From Methanobacteriota archaeon (GTDB lineage Archaea > Thermoplasmatota > Poseidoniia > Poseidoniales > Poseidoniaceae), in the NCBI GenBank assembly GCA_002706065.1, contig PAJM01000040.1, positions 1 through 50,408 of the forward strand: a stretch of DNA of 50,408 nucleotides. Reading direction: 5' to 3'. Shown piece by piece: positions 8,162-16,637 of this stretch. A program made the position numbers and the translations under genes. The notes under the pieces are model-generated. The model did not search any database and had not been told where the DNA came from. It saw nothing but the letters and a program-made list of their open reading frames with translations. The stretch's first letter is position 1, and each line of letters starts with the position of its first letter.

Positions 8162-9715
8162 ATGAACATGGCCGAGGGGCTCCCGAAAGTCAATGTCGCT
8201 GTCTCAGACCGCGTCTTGCTGCACCTCTTGCACCATGACCATCTTGCCGACCGGTTCATCGTTACCGCTGCGTTGACTCGACCAGGTATTGCTGAAGCAT
8301 GCGCCCAACATCCCCCAAACGTAAGCCGTACGATGCGTGAACTTGTTCGTAAGGGATGGGTCAGTGAACACACGCGTTCGATTCAAAACGATGACCGACG
8401 ACAGAAGACGTGGCAGTTGACCGAAGAAGGTCGCGATATGGCGCAGCTGCGGACCAACAAACTCGGTGAAACCACAGTCTTGGTTCGAGGCAAAGACGGG
8501 CAACTGCTTGAAATTGAATCCAAGGATGCAGCAGACAGGCTTGCATCGGACATGTCGTTGTTGCAAGTTTTACTCCACGCTCAACACGAAGGCGTCCTCA
8601 CTTGGGGCGATATTCGATTCGGTCTGATCAAACAACAAGATGAGGAAGATACGCCTCCACCCGGGCGTCTTCAACCGCTCGCTGGAGTCCACGCAACCTA
8701 CCACACCAGTGCACCCCAGACGCGAAAAATGCGTGGGCGGGATGTTGAACTCAACAGTTTGGATGAATGGTTCGAGGGACGCTCGGCCTTCGCTGTTGTT
8801 TCGGGGATCGCAGGAATTGGCAAATCAACACTTGTCGCCGAGTGGTTGGCGGGCAAGCAGGACAAACAACCCAACCTTTCCATTTGTTGGTATCCTTGCC
8901 AGCCATGGGATCGAGAGGTCGGTCTTGCTGTTAGCCTATTGCATCGATTTGGAATCGATGAAAAACATGACCCATACAATCTCATTGAAACGCTTCCACT
9001 TCGGCCAGGAGCGCCTTTGGATGTCGATACTTGGCGTCGTCGATTGTTGGCATACTTGACCGACGCATACACGGTACGAGAGCGATTCTCAATTGCACCT
9101 GGAGGCCCCCCTCCGTACTGGCTCATCGTTCTTGATGATGTACATCACATCGCACACGAATCGAAGAACCTCCTCGGAGCACTGCTGCAAATTTCACAAA
9201 AAACGCCACTTCGATTCGTGCTGATTTCTCGAACCTCTTTGGATTTCTACGACCGGAGAGATGTTCATACTCGAGACATCGTCGAAGAGTTGCCTCTGGC
9301 TGGTCTTTCATTGGACGAGACCTCACAGTGGTTGGAAGAACTTGAACTCAAGGACGTTGACGCAAGCGATGTTCACGAGCGCACAGGAGGCCATCCATTG
9401 GCCATCGAGATGCTCGAGTTGTACGGGAAACCAACGCATGAGGATTGGTTGCGCTTCCTGGATGAAGAGATTCTCACCCCTCTACCAGAAGCTGAGCGAG
9501 AACTCTTGGCTACACTCGCCGTATCTGAAAAACCCGTTCCGTGGAAGACCCTTGCCAGCAGTTTGGATTGGGAAGGAAATCCTCCTCAACGTTTGATCGA
9601 TTACGGATTGCTCATCGAATTGGATCAAGGAATGTGGCTGCATGAGGCTTTACGTGAACGTCTCGCACGAGAAGTAGGTTCAGTAGCGAAGACACGCCGT
9701 GAACGAATCGGGTGA
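8162..9715 (+). CDS. Winged-helix STAND (NB-ARC/MalT-like) ATPase, short form
   Basis: Probable ATP-dependent regulator. Residues 1-95 read as a MarR-like winged helix (VSRTMRELVRKGWV, then a charged wing and LTEEGRDMAQL). After a linker, a STAND-type NTPase begins near residue 185 (RKMRGRDVELNSL), with Walker A GIAGIGKST (about 215-223), Walker B LIVLDDVHH (about 321), a sensor-like FVLISRTS and the GxP motif GGHPLAIEML. STAND proteins usually continue into TPR, WD40 or LRR sensor repeats, but this one stops at 517 residues shortly after the NTPase, so the sensor is missing or in another protein. It ends 1 nt before the convergent thioredoxin stop. ATG at 8162 or 8168 could start it. Ligand and targets are unknown. 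Confidence 0.8.
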   Translation: MNMAEGLPKVNVAVSDRVLLHLLHHDHLADRFIVTAALTRPGIAEACAQHPPNVSRTMRELVRKGWVSEHTRSIQNDDRRQKTWQLTEEGRDMAQLRTNKLGETTVLVRGKDGQLLEIESKDAADRLASDMSLLQVLLHAQHEGVLTWGDIRFGLIKQQDEEDTPPPGRLQPLAGVHATYHTSAPQTRKMRGRDVELNSLDEWFEGRSAFAVVSGIAGIGKSTLVAEWLAGKQDKQPNLSICWYPCQPWDREVGLAVSLLHRFGIDEKHDPYNLIETLPLRPGAPLDVDTWRRRLLAYLTDAYTVRERFSIAPGGPPPYWLIVLDDVHHIAHESKNLLGALLQISQKTPLRFVLISRTSLDFYDRRDVHTRDIVEELPLAGLSLDETSQWLEELELKDVDASDVHERTGGHPLAIEMLELYGKPTHEDWLRFLDEEILTPLPEAERELLATLAVSEKPVPWKTLASSLDWEGNPPQRLIDYGLLIELDQGMWLHEALRERLAREVGSVAKTRRERIG

Positions 9716-9716
9716 T

Positions 9717-10127
9717 TCAGAAATCGTCTGCAGTCATGTGGTTGTCGACCCATGTCGTGAGCGACGCCTTAGTCATCATACCGCTCCTGTTGTCAACCAT
9801 CGTTCCGTTTCGAAACAGGAACAAAGCAGGAATACCACGCACTCCGAGGCGTCCAGCATGCATGGTGTTGGAATCGGTGTCAACCTTTGCGACAAGGATA
9901 TCTCGTTCGTTAGCCAAATCATTGAGAATTGGGGCGATGGCTTTGCATGGACCACACCATTCTGCCCAAAAATCAACAAGAACCCATTCACTCTCGCCAA
10001 GGGTGCTTTCAAACTCTGAATCTGTGACCGCTTTTACTTCGCCCATGCTTGTTCGGTCAACCGTCGTTTGAAGAACCTTTGCAGGCGAAATCATGGGACG
10101 CCCTTGGGAGTCCCATCGTTGTATCAT
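9717..10127 (-). CDS. trxA: Thioredoxin
   Basis: Small cytoplasmic thiol-disulfide oxidoreductase. The thioredoxin fold is complete: VLVDFWAEWCGPCKAIAPIL with the WCGPC active site, VAKVDTD, and RGIPALFLFRNG with the cis-proline Pro after Ile. The ORF track extends to 10181, but the ATG at 10127 is preceded by AGGTAT and gives 136 residues. A further internal ATG at 10046 would give the family-typical 109 residues but has no visible ribosome-binding site. The start lies only 26 nt from that of the divergent 86-residue gene, so the two promoters must overlap the coding ends. It converges with the STAND ATPase gene. Confidence 0.93.
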   Translation of the reverse strand: MIQRWDSQGRPMISPAKVLQTTVDRTSMGEVKAVTDSEFESTLGESEWVLVDFWAEWCGPCKAIAPILNDLANERDILVAKVDTDSNTMHAGRLGVRGIPALFLFRNGTMVDNRSGMMTKASLTTWVDNHMTADDF

Positions 10128-10153
10128 ATACCTGAAAAAACAAACAATACTAC

Positions 10154-10414
10154 ATGGTCGGAATGAAAGGAAAAGGGACACAAAAAAACGCTCGATTAGA
10201 ACGTCTCAAGGCAGAGATAGCAACCTACATCGAAGATCGACCAGGTTGCTCAGCCGCGGATATCGTTGCATACTTATCGAACGAACGAAGGATGAGGAAT
10301 CACGGGTTAACAGCACGAAAAATCGGGTATTTCATCCCACGTCACATGAAGAACAAAATTGGATTCAAACTTGATGCAACTACTGGGAAGCGCATTTATC
10401 ACGCAATGGGATGA
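10154..10414 (+). CDS. Small basic helical protein, possible winged helix
   Basis: An 86-residue basic protein that I cannot assign to a family. The central part (RPGCSAADIVAYLSNERR, then GLTARKIGYFIPRHMKN) has the helix-turn-helix rhythm of a small winged-helix DNA-binding domain. The end (GFKLDATTGKRIYHAMG) could form the wing. It starts 26 nt from the divergent thioredoxin start and is followed within 40 nt by the acetyltransferase gene on the same strand. ATG at 10154 or 10163 may be used. A DNA-binding role is inference only. Confidence 0.65.
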   Translation: MVGMKGKGTQKNARLERLKAEIATYIEDRPGCSAADIVAYLSNERRMRNHGLTARKIGYFIPRHMKNKIGFKLDATTGKRIYHAMG

Positions 10415-10450
10415 CCAAACATTCAATGTGACGTGGGCTTTCGAGACTCC

Positions 10451-11131
10451 ATGGACTGGCCTGAATGTGTCAAAGCTGAGGCTCTTTTTTCATCCGATGC
10501 TGCTCGCAGTATGATGAATCCAAATGAACCCGCATGGGCGCTCTTGGATTCAAACAACTCCTCTAGTCTCAAACAACAACTCGAGACCAAACTTGTGCAG
10601 ATCGGTTCAAACCATCCAAACGGCGTTCAATTTGTGAGCATCGACGAACGAAAAGGACCCGTTCACGTTGCAGAAGGAGCTACCATTGAGCCCCACGTTC
10701 ATCTCATTGGACCTTGTCTTGTAGAAGCCGATGCAACGATTCGTTCTCATGCTTATGTTCGAGAGTACACCTGGATGATGCCGGGCAGTTTACTTGGTCA
10801 TGCTAGTGAATCAAAGCACTCGTTGTTCCTTCCTGGCGCGAAGGCACCACATTTCAACTATGTTGGAGATTCGATACTCGGCTCAAACGTTAACCTTGGT
10901 GCTGGCGTCAAACTTTCGAACCTACGAAACGATGGACAACACATCGCATTATGGCTTGACGATGTCCGGCGAGAAACTGGCTTGCGCAAGTTTGGAGCCA
11001 TTCTTGGCGACAATGCACAACTCGGATGCAATGCAGTGACAAATCCCGGGACAGTTCTCGGTCAATCGTGCATGGTCCATCCAAACACAACGGTAAGCGG
11101 ATACCATTCCGATGGAAGCGTTGTGCGCTGA
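10451..11131 (+). CDS. Left-handed beta-helix acetyltransferase, GlmU C-terminal-like
   Basis: Likely acetylates an amino-sugar 1-phosphate (glucosamine-1-phosphate or similar) in UDP-GlcNAc-type synthesis. The second half shows hexapeptide-repeat turns and the signature block seen in archaeal sugar-phosphate nucleotidyltransferase/acetyltransferase fusions: LGHASESKHSLFLPGAKAPH, FNYVGDSILGSNVNLGAGVK and LSNLRNDG. The N-terminal nucleotidyltransferase domain of GlmU is absent, so this is a stand-alone acyltransferase of about 226 residues. The ORF track uses a GTG at 10433; the ATG at 10451 (MDWPECVKAE) is preferred, without a strong ribosome-binding site for either. The glmM gene begins 9 nt downstream, which supports a role in the same pathway. 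Confidence 0.8.
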   Translation: MDWPECVKAEALFSSDAARSMMNPNEPAWALLDSNNSSSLKQQLETKLVQIGSNHPNGVQFVSIDERKGPVHVAEGATIEPHVHLIGPCLVEADATIRSHAYVREYTWMMPGSLLGHASESKHSLFLPGAKAPHFNYVGDSILGSNVNLGAGVKLSNLRNDGQHIALWLDDVRRETGLRKFGAILGDNAQLGCNAVTNPGTVLGQSCMVHPNTTVSGYHSDGSVVR

Positions 11132-11140
11132 GGGAAGTTC

Positions 11141-12733
11141 ATGGCCAATCTGTTCGGAACCGATGGAATCCGTGGGCGTGTTTCCCTGGATGAATGCGAT
11201 GATAAGGGCGCACTCGAGCGAATCGTTGACCAACGGCTCCTCACGCCACAGCTGATGAAGCTGCTTGGAGAGGCACTTGGGCGCTGTTTACCGGATGATG
11301 GTGAAGGGAGCCAAGTTGTTATCGGATGGGACGACCGCCCACACAACCAAACACTTGCAGCTTGGTTGACCTTGGGTTTTCATGCATCGAATTGCACTGT
11401 CATCCACATAGGTTGTGTGTCCACACCGATGCTTCACTATGCTGTTCTCGAGACGCAATCACGTCTTGGTTGTATGATCACTGCGAGCCACAATCCTGTT
11501 GCCGATTCGGGCATCAAGGTGTTCGATTCACACGGTCGAAAATCAATGCCAAGCTATGAAACGCTCGTTTCCAAGACGGCTTCTTCGCTCGCACAGGAGG
11601 ACCGAGAAATCGACCTTGAGGACCGAAAAGCGTGGATGATTCCCGATTTAACGCATGACGTCGACCATCAACAATGGCTGGAGCAGCGTGTCAAATTCTT
11701 CAAACCGCTGTTCAAATCTGAACTGTCGTCGATGAATGCATTCCATTTGGACTCCTCCAAAGGTCATGCAACTCGTTGGTTTTCCGAGTGGTTGCAACAA
11801 CAGGGCATTGCTGTTGAGGAGGTGAGTCTCCATGCGCCAGCAATGAACGATGGTTGTGGAGCCGGGGAACTTTCCCCTGGGCAATCATGGAGTTGGAGTG
11901 ACATAGGATCAAGTGGACATCTGTTGATCGACTCACTCTCTTCGCAAGGTCGTGGTAAGATCGTCGGTGCTGCACTCGATGGTGATGGAGACCGATGCTT
12001 GTTGATTCGTGAAACAGAACACGGTGTTGAGGTCGTCGATGGTGACGATATAGCGGATGCGATTCTACGTGCTTGTCCCCAAGGTTGGAAGGTTGCTGCA
12101 AGCATTGAATCAAATCTGAAACTGTTGTCGAGTCTTGAGGAACATCCAGAGATGAAAGGATTCGAGACCGCAGTCGGTGACCGTTGGTTATCGCATGCAT
12201 TGCGTCCATTGTTATCTGAGTCCGAACAACAACCGCTTCTCTTTGGTATCGAAGATTCAGGTCACATCGTCCTGCCTTCTCCTCACCCGCACAATCCTCA
12301 TGCATGGAGCCTCGTCGGCGATGGGGCGATGACCCTGCTTCTTGCACTGTTGGCCTTCCACGATGCTGGTGAAGATTTGATGCAAAAGGGCTGGAAGAAG
12401 CGCCTGAGTGTCAAGAACCCGAACCGCTGGATGTGGGATGGTTGCAACGAACTTTCCAATACGGTCGAAACCATGGTGCGCTCTCATCTGGAACACGCTG
12501 GAAACGTGATTGAATGGGAGCGAACGGGTTTGGAAGGAGAAACCAATTTGATGCTGATCCGATGTCAATTCAACGGAATGGATGTCAGTTTTGGCCTGCG
12601 AAACAGTGGCACTCAAGAAAAAACCAGCATCAGTCTACGATTCTCAGAACCTGAGCCTGGGTTCGATGCGATGTTGCTCATGCGTTCGGTTCAGAACCTT
12701 CTCTTGAGAACGTTCAATCCTGTTGCTTATTGA
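11141..12733 (+). CDS. glmM: Phosphoglucosamine mutase / phosphomannomutase family
   Basis: Alpha-D-phosphohexomutase, most likely converting glucosamine-6-phosphate to glucosamine-1-phosphate. The start MANLFGTDGIRGRV is GlmM-like. The phosphoserine loop is ITASHNP (Ser116), the metal-binding loop is ALDGDGDR (about residue 280), the sugar-binding loop is the variant GIEDSGH, and the C-terminal phosphate loop is GLRNSGTQEKTS. The length of 530 residues is somewhat above the 445-460 usual for the family, mainly through insertions in the middle and near the end. GAGGGA precedes the ATG. Placement directly after the GlmU-like acetyltransferase supports GlmM rather than phosphomannomutase. Its end overlaps the convergent membrane-protein gene by 7 nt. 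Confidence 0.88.
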   Translation: MANLFGTDGIRGRVSLDECDDKGALERIVDQRLLTPQLMKLLGEALGRCLPDDGEGSQVVIGWDDRPHNQTLAAWLTLGFHASNCTVIHIGCVSTPMLHYAVLETQSRLGCMITASHNPVADSGIKVFDSHGRKSMPSYETLVSKTASSLAQEDREIDLEDRKAWMIPDLTHDVDHQQWLEQRVKFFKPLFKSELSSMNAFHLDSSKGHATRWFSEWLQQQGIAVEEVSLHAPAMNDGCGAGELSPGQSWSWSDIGSSGHLLIDSLSSQGRGKIVGAALDGDGDRCLLIRETEHGVEVVDGDDIADAILRACPQGWKVAASIESNLKLLSSLEEHPEMKGFETAVGDRWLSHALRPLLSESEQQPLLFGIEDSGHIVLPSPHPHNPHAWSLVGDGAMTLLLALLAFHDAGEDLMQKGWKKRLSVKNPNRWMWDGCNELSNTVETMVRSHLEHAGNVIEWERTGLEGETNLMLIRCQFNGMDVSFGLRNSGTQEKTSISLRFSEPEPGFDAMLLMRSVQNLLLRTFNPVAY

Positions 12734-15700
12734 GACGCAAGCAACTCATCTCGTGATTGCGTGAGGTAGGTGATGATGGCGAGTAAGGTTGCGGTTGCGA
12801 GGAGCAAGGCGAGGGCGGCGAGCGCCGTCATGCCTTGGTAGATGAGGACACTTGCAACAACCCATGCGAGGACGAGATTGAGGAATCCAATGATTCTCCA
12901 GCCGCGCCGAAGGGTGAGGACACCGATGACCCATGAGGTGGTTGACATGGCTAACATCAAAAGAACAAACAACAGCAAGGATGGGGATAAGACTCCGGTG
13001 AGGATGAACAGCGCTTGAGCAACCCACAGTGATGCAGAAATCCACAAACCTTGGTCGTTGTAGGTCGCAACTGCACCTGCGATAAGCCCCATCGAACCGA
13101 TGGCAACGGAGGACATCCAGATCTCGAACAGTGTGATGTTGAATTCACTCTCAATCCACCACACCAATTCATTGAGTGCAACAGGGAGCACGATGAATCC
13201 AATCATCAGAACCGCAGGTTGCTTCCATTCCCAACCGCGCATGAACATCAGAGTTAGTGCTACCAAAGCTGCAGGTCCAAAGGACAGTATCAGAATCGAC
13301 AAGCCGTAGGAAACTCGACCCAATGCTCCGCGATGATCTTGCAAACCACGCTTTTGACGCTGACGTTCAACCCAATCCCAGAGCAGGGCAGCAAGGAGCA
13401 GGAACACTTCGTTTCCAACAACAGGGATGGTCCACGACAAGGCATTGAATTCAAGAGGATTGGTCATGGTAGGAATCGGAAGTTCCCCTCCTGCGAGAAC
13501 ACCAAACAGGCGGTGAAGCACCAACAATCCAACGACCATATCGAGGACGTTTGGAATCCGAACGCCCAGATCATTGCGGCCGACCAAGGCGAAACTTCCA
13601 ATCGCAAAGAGGCCTCCAAGAAGAAGAAGGAAGTCGTACTGCTCGACAAGGAAAACAGAACCTTGTGTCATTCGAGCGGCAAGGTGTACCAACACCAGAC
13701 CAATCATCGTCACAGCGATTGGAATTTCAACACCTAAGACATCAACAAGTCTCAGGTTCAGGGAATCGGCGCGCAGTCGAGCCAAACTGATGAAGAGGAA
13801 CGAGACTCCAGCCATCAACAACAATGCAACTTGTCCCGAACCACTGAGGTAAGCAAAGAACATCGATGCAAAGATGGTAACGCCAAGGAACGACAAAACG
13901 ATGCTGGGTCGGTGTTGAATATCACCGACTTCAAGATCCATTTCACCGATTGTTCCCGCCCGCTTTGCTCGTTTCTTTTGTTTCTCAGCCAATTCGATCA
14001 TCGATGGGTCAATGAATTGAACACCAGTTTCATCCGAGGTTTGATTGTACGCGATTTGGACATGTTGCTTGGCGGCAATCGACTGCAACCGTTGTTCTCG
14101 TTGAGCAACAGAGCGGAGTCCAGAACGCCATTCGCCTTGTATCGCAAGATACGCACCTGAACCTACGAAACTGAACAACGCCATCGTCGTCAACAATTGA
14201 AGTTCCAATGCAACACCGCTGTACAACATCATTCCAATCATGGCCACGGTTGCAAGCGTTGGAGGGAGCAATTTGTCCATCTTTGTGACTCGACTCATGT
14301 AATGGAACAACGTTCCCAGCGAAATGAGACCCATCATCATCGCATCTTGTCCATCCTGCGGAAACCAACTGGCGTTGGTCAGTTCCAACGAAGCATCGTT
14401 TCGAAGTGCGGGAATCGCAAGCAAGGTACTCATGACAAGAAGTTGCAACGTAACGATGCTGTTGGTTTGGTTTCGTTTCGCATCGCTCTTATCTTCGAGA
14501 AATCGATCGGTGTGCACCAGCATCAACGAACATCCTGCCACCATGGTTGCAGCAAAGATGGACGTGTGTCCGAATTTCCACCCAAAGTGGAGTGCAAAGA
14601 TGCTCCATGCGACCAGCATCGTTTTCGGTTGACCGCGATGTTGGCCAAGAGCGACCAGTGTTCCGTGAAAGACGAGAATAGCTCCCATAACACCCAGCAA
14701 GCCCCATGCTGGCATACCATCGACCCGAGTAATGCCCCAAATTGAAATCAGTGACAAGACGAACGATAGGTTCCACAATTGCAGCAATCCTGAATCTCTT
14801 GCGCGCGCTCCAAGTTCGCTCAATCCCGCCAGACGGCCAGCCAGATTGAGAGTGGACTGGCCTTGGCTGAGGTTGACATAGAGTTGTTGAAGTATCAGTA
14901 ACAGCATCCATGCTGCAACGTGTTGTTCATCCAACACGACAGGAATGAAATCGTTGGAAAACATTCGTGATTCAACATCGGTGGCAAACATCAGCAACCA
15001 AATCCAAGGCATAAGAACAGCAACACCTGAAATCGATGGCGATTGCCGTTGCACTCCCAGCCAGGCCAGACCGAGCCACACGGCAGCCTGTGAAATTAGC
15101 AGACGCCAACCATCGACTTCAGCGGGTATGAGGATGGTCAGGAGGATGACGATGACGATGCCTCCTAACCACAGAACGTGGTCGGAAACAGCTTGTTGGT
15201 TGCGAAGCAATGCGACAGAGGTAAAGGCTGCTGTGAGGATCGCATAGATGCTGTATGCACTCAAATTCGTAATGCTGATGGTGAAGACTTCAAGGTTGAG
15301 AAGAATGACGAGAATGAGCAAGAACGGTGCCGGAAAGAGGATGAATGGAGCAAGCCGTTTCCACTCAACACCACGAACGGCCAGATAGGACCCACCAAAC
15401 GCACTCATCAGCAGCAACAATTGCGCTAACGCATATCCTGTCTCATCCCGATTTGCGGCGATTGAGAGCAATGCTCCAATCATACCAAGGCCGACTGAGA
15501 TTGCCCACAGTCCGGGTTTGCCAAGCCCTAGAGCGTTGGCTCCAGCCGAGAACCAATTGTCCGCTTTGTGGAATTGGGTAGCGATGACTGCATTGGTTGC
15601 CGTCACGGCGAACATCAGCATGAACAACAAGAGATCATCATCGAAAGAGACGATTTCGATGCTCGCAATTGTCCACCCGTTCGAGAAAGCATGCAGGCCG

Positions 15701-16524
15701 ATCCAAAGATAGGAAACTGCGATTCCAAGGCTGGCAAGATTTCCTGACTGGCGATGGAGGGCAAGTCCATGCATTAGGAGCGTTCCAACAAGGATCATTC
15801 CGGCGACACCGATGTCATCGTACAAGGCTCCCGTTGCGCTTCCAAGGGCGAGGAGGACAAGGGTTGCTTGCGCAGCGATGGCATCGTCATCATGGCGTTG
15901 AGCGATGAGAATGTTGAATCCAATCAATACCAACAAGAAGATTCCAAGTGAGAGATCAGCGCCGAGTGGTGAATCGTCCAACCAACCCCAGTGATGGACA
16001 TCAAGAGCGAATCCGTAGAGGATTTTCATTGAAATGATGACCCACGTCACACCGAGAAGGTGCATGGTTGGATTTGGAATCCATTTCTCCCCTGCCCACA
16101 GTCCAGAGAGCCCCATAAGGATCAGAAGTGGTCCGCCAATAAGCGGGGGAAGGGCTGTTCCGACAACCCAGCCTAAGACCGACCAAACCAGAACCATTCC
16201 TGCCAAGAGGCCGTATCCGAGTCTGCGTTCTCCGTGAACAGCCATGTCGGTAACGCTGTCTGGAGCCGCTGCTTGCTCGACGGTTCCGTCCCGTTTAATC
16301 GCACCTGGCTCATCGGATTGCTCTCCTTCAGCAGAGAACAAGGAAGCAACATCACCTACGGCCTCATCCGCTATCTGTGTGGAAACAACGCGTTCCTCTT
16401 CGATGTCGTCCGTCGGATCTTGAATCATAAATTGTCCAAGATCGATTCCACTTCCACGACGAAATTCTTTCTGGCGTAGCACATCGTCCTCCACAGAATC
16501 GTGGTTGGCAACGTCCTCCTCCAT
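12727..16524 (-). CDS. Very large polytopic membrane protein (1265 aa), unknown function
   Basis: I do not recognise the family. About 95 acidic, hydrophilic residues at the N-terminus are followed by roughly thirty hydrophobic segments of 18-22 residues, mostly joined by very short loops. One long charged loop lies near residues 800-880 (REQRLQSIAAKQ, EKQKKRAKRAGTIGE) and looks cytoplasmic. No transporter, glycosyltransferase or protease motif is evident. The architecture recalls DUF2339-like giant membrane proteins of bacteria, but no specific motif confirms this. Its start faces pckA across 113 nt, and its end overlaps glmM by 7 nt. A role in the cell envelope is a guess. Confidence 0.85.
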   Translation of the reverse strand: MEEDVANHDSVEDDVLRQKEFRRGSGIDLGQFMIQDPTDDIEEERVVSTQIADEAVGDVASLFSAEGEQSDEPGAIKRDGTVEQAAAPDSVTDMAVHGERRLGYGLLAGMVLVWSVLGWVVGTALPPLIGGPLLILMGLSGLWAGEKWIPNPTMHLLGVTWVIISMKILYGFALDVHHWGWLDDSPLGADLSLGIFLLVLIGFNILIAQRHDDDAIAAQATLVLLALGSATGALYDDIGVAGMILVGTLLMHGLALHRQSGNLASLGIAVSYLWIGLHAFSNGWTIASIEIVSFDDDLLLFMLMFAVTATNAVIATQFHKADNWFSAGANALGLGKPGLWAISVGLGMIGALLSIAANRDETGYALAQLLLLMSAFGGSYLAVRGVEWKRLAPFILFPAPFLLILVILLNLEVFTISITNLSAYSIYAILTAAFTSVALLRNQQAVSDHVLWLGGIVIVILLTILIPAEVDGWRLLISQAAVWLGLAWLGVQRQSPSISGVAVLMPWIWLLMFATDVESRMFSNDFIPVVLDEQHVAAWMLLLILQQLYVNLSQGQSTLNLAGRLAGLSELGARARDSGLLQLWNLSFVLSLISIWGITRVDGMPAWGLLGVMGAILVFHGTLVALGQHRGQPKTMLVAWSIFALHFGWKFGHTSIFAATMVAGCSLMLVHTDRFLEDKSDAKRNQTNSIVTLQLLVMSTLLAIPALRNDASLELTNASWFPQDGQDAMMMGLISLGTLFHYMSRVTKMDKLLPPTLATVAMIGMMLYSGVALELQLLTTMALFSFVGSGAYLAIQGEWRSGLRSVAQREQRLQSIAAKQHVQIAYNQTSDETGVQFIDPSMIELAEKQKKRAKRAGTIGEMDLEVGDIQHRPSIVLSFLGVTIFASMFFAYLSGSGQVALLLMAGVSFLFISLARLRADSLNLRLVDVLGVEIPIAVTMIGLVLVHLAARMTQGSVFLVEQYDFLLLLGGLFAIGSFALVGRNDLGVRIPNVLDMVVGLLVLHRLFGVLAGGELPIPTMTNPLEFNALSWTIPVVGNEVFLLLAALLWDWVERQRQKRGLQDHRGALGRVSYGLSILILSFGPAALVALTLMFMRGWEWKQPAVLMIGFIVLPVALNELVWWIESEFNITLFEIWMSSVAIGSMGLIAGAVATYNDQGLWISASLWVAQALFILTGVLSPSLLLFVLLMLAMSTTSWVIGVLTLRRGWRIIGFLNLVLAWVVASVLIYQGMTALAALALLLATATLLAIITYLTQSRDELLASQ

Positions 16525-16637
16525 GCTTATGTCCGAGCAGAGTCCCGTTTGAAACCTTCTCCGGTTTAACAGGAATCGTGTTGATTTTATCAGCGCCTAA
16601 GAGAAAGGGACAAAGAGGGTCCGCGATAGGATACTGC

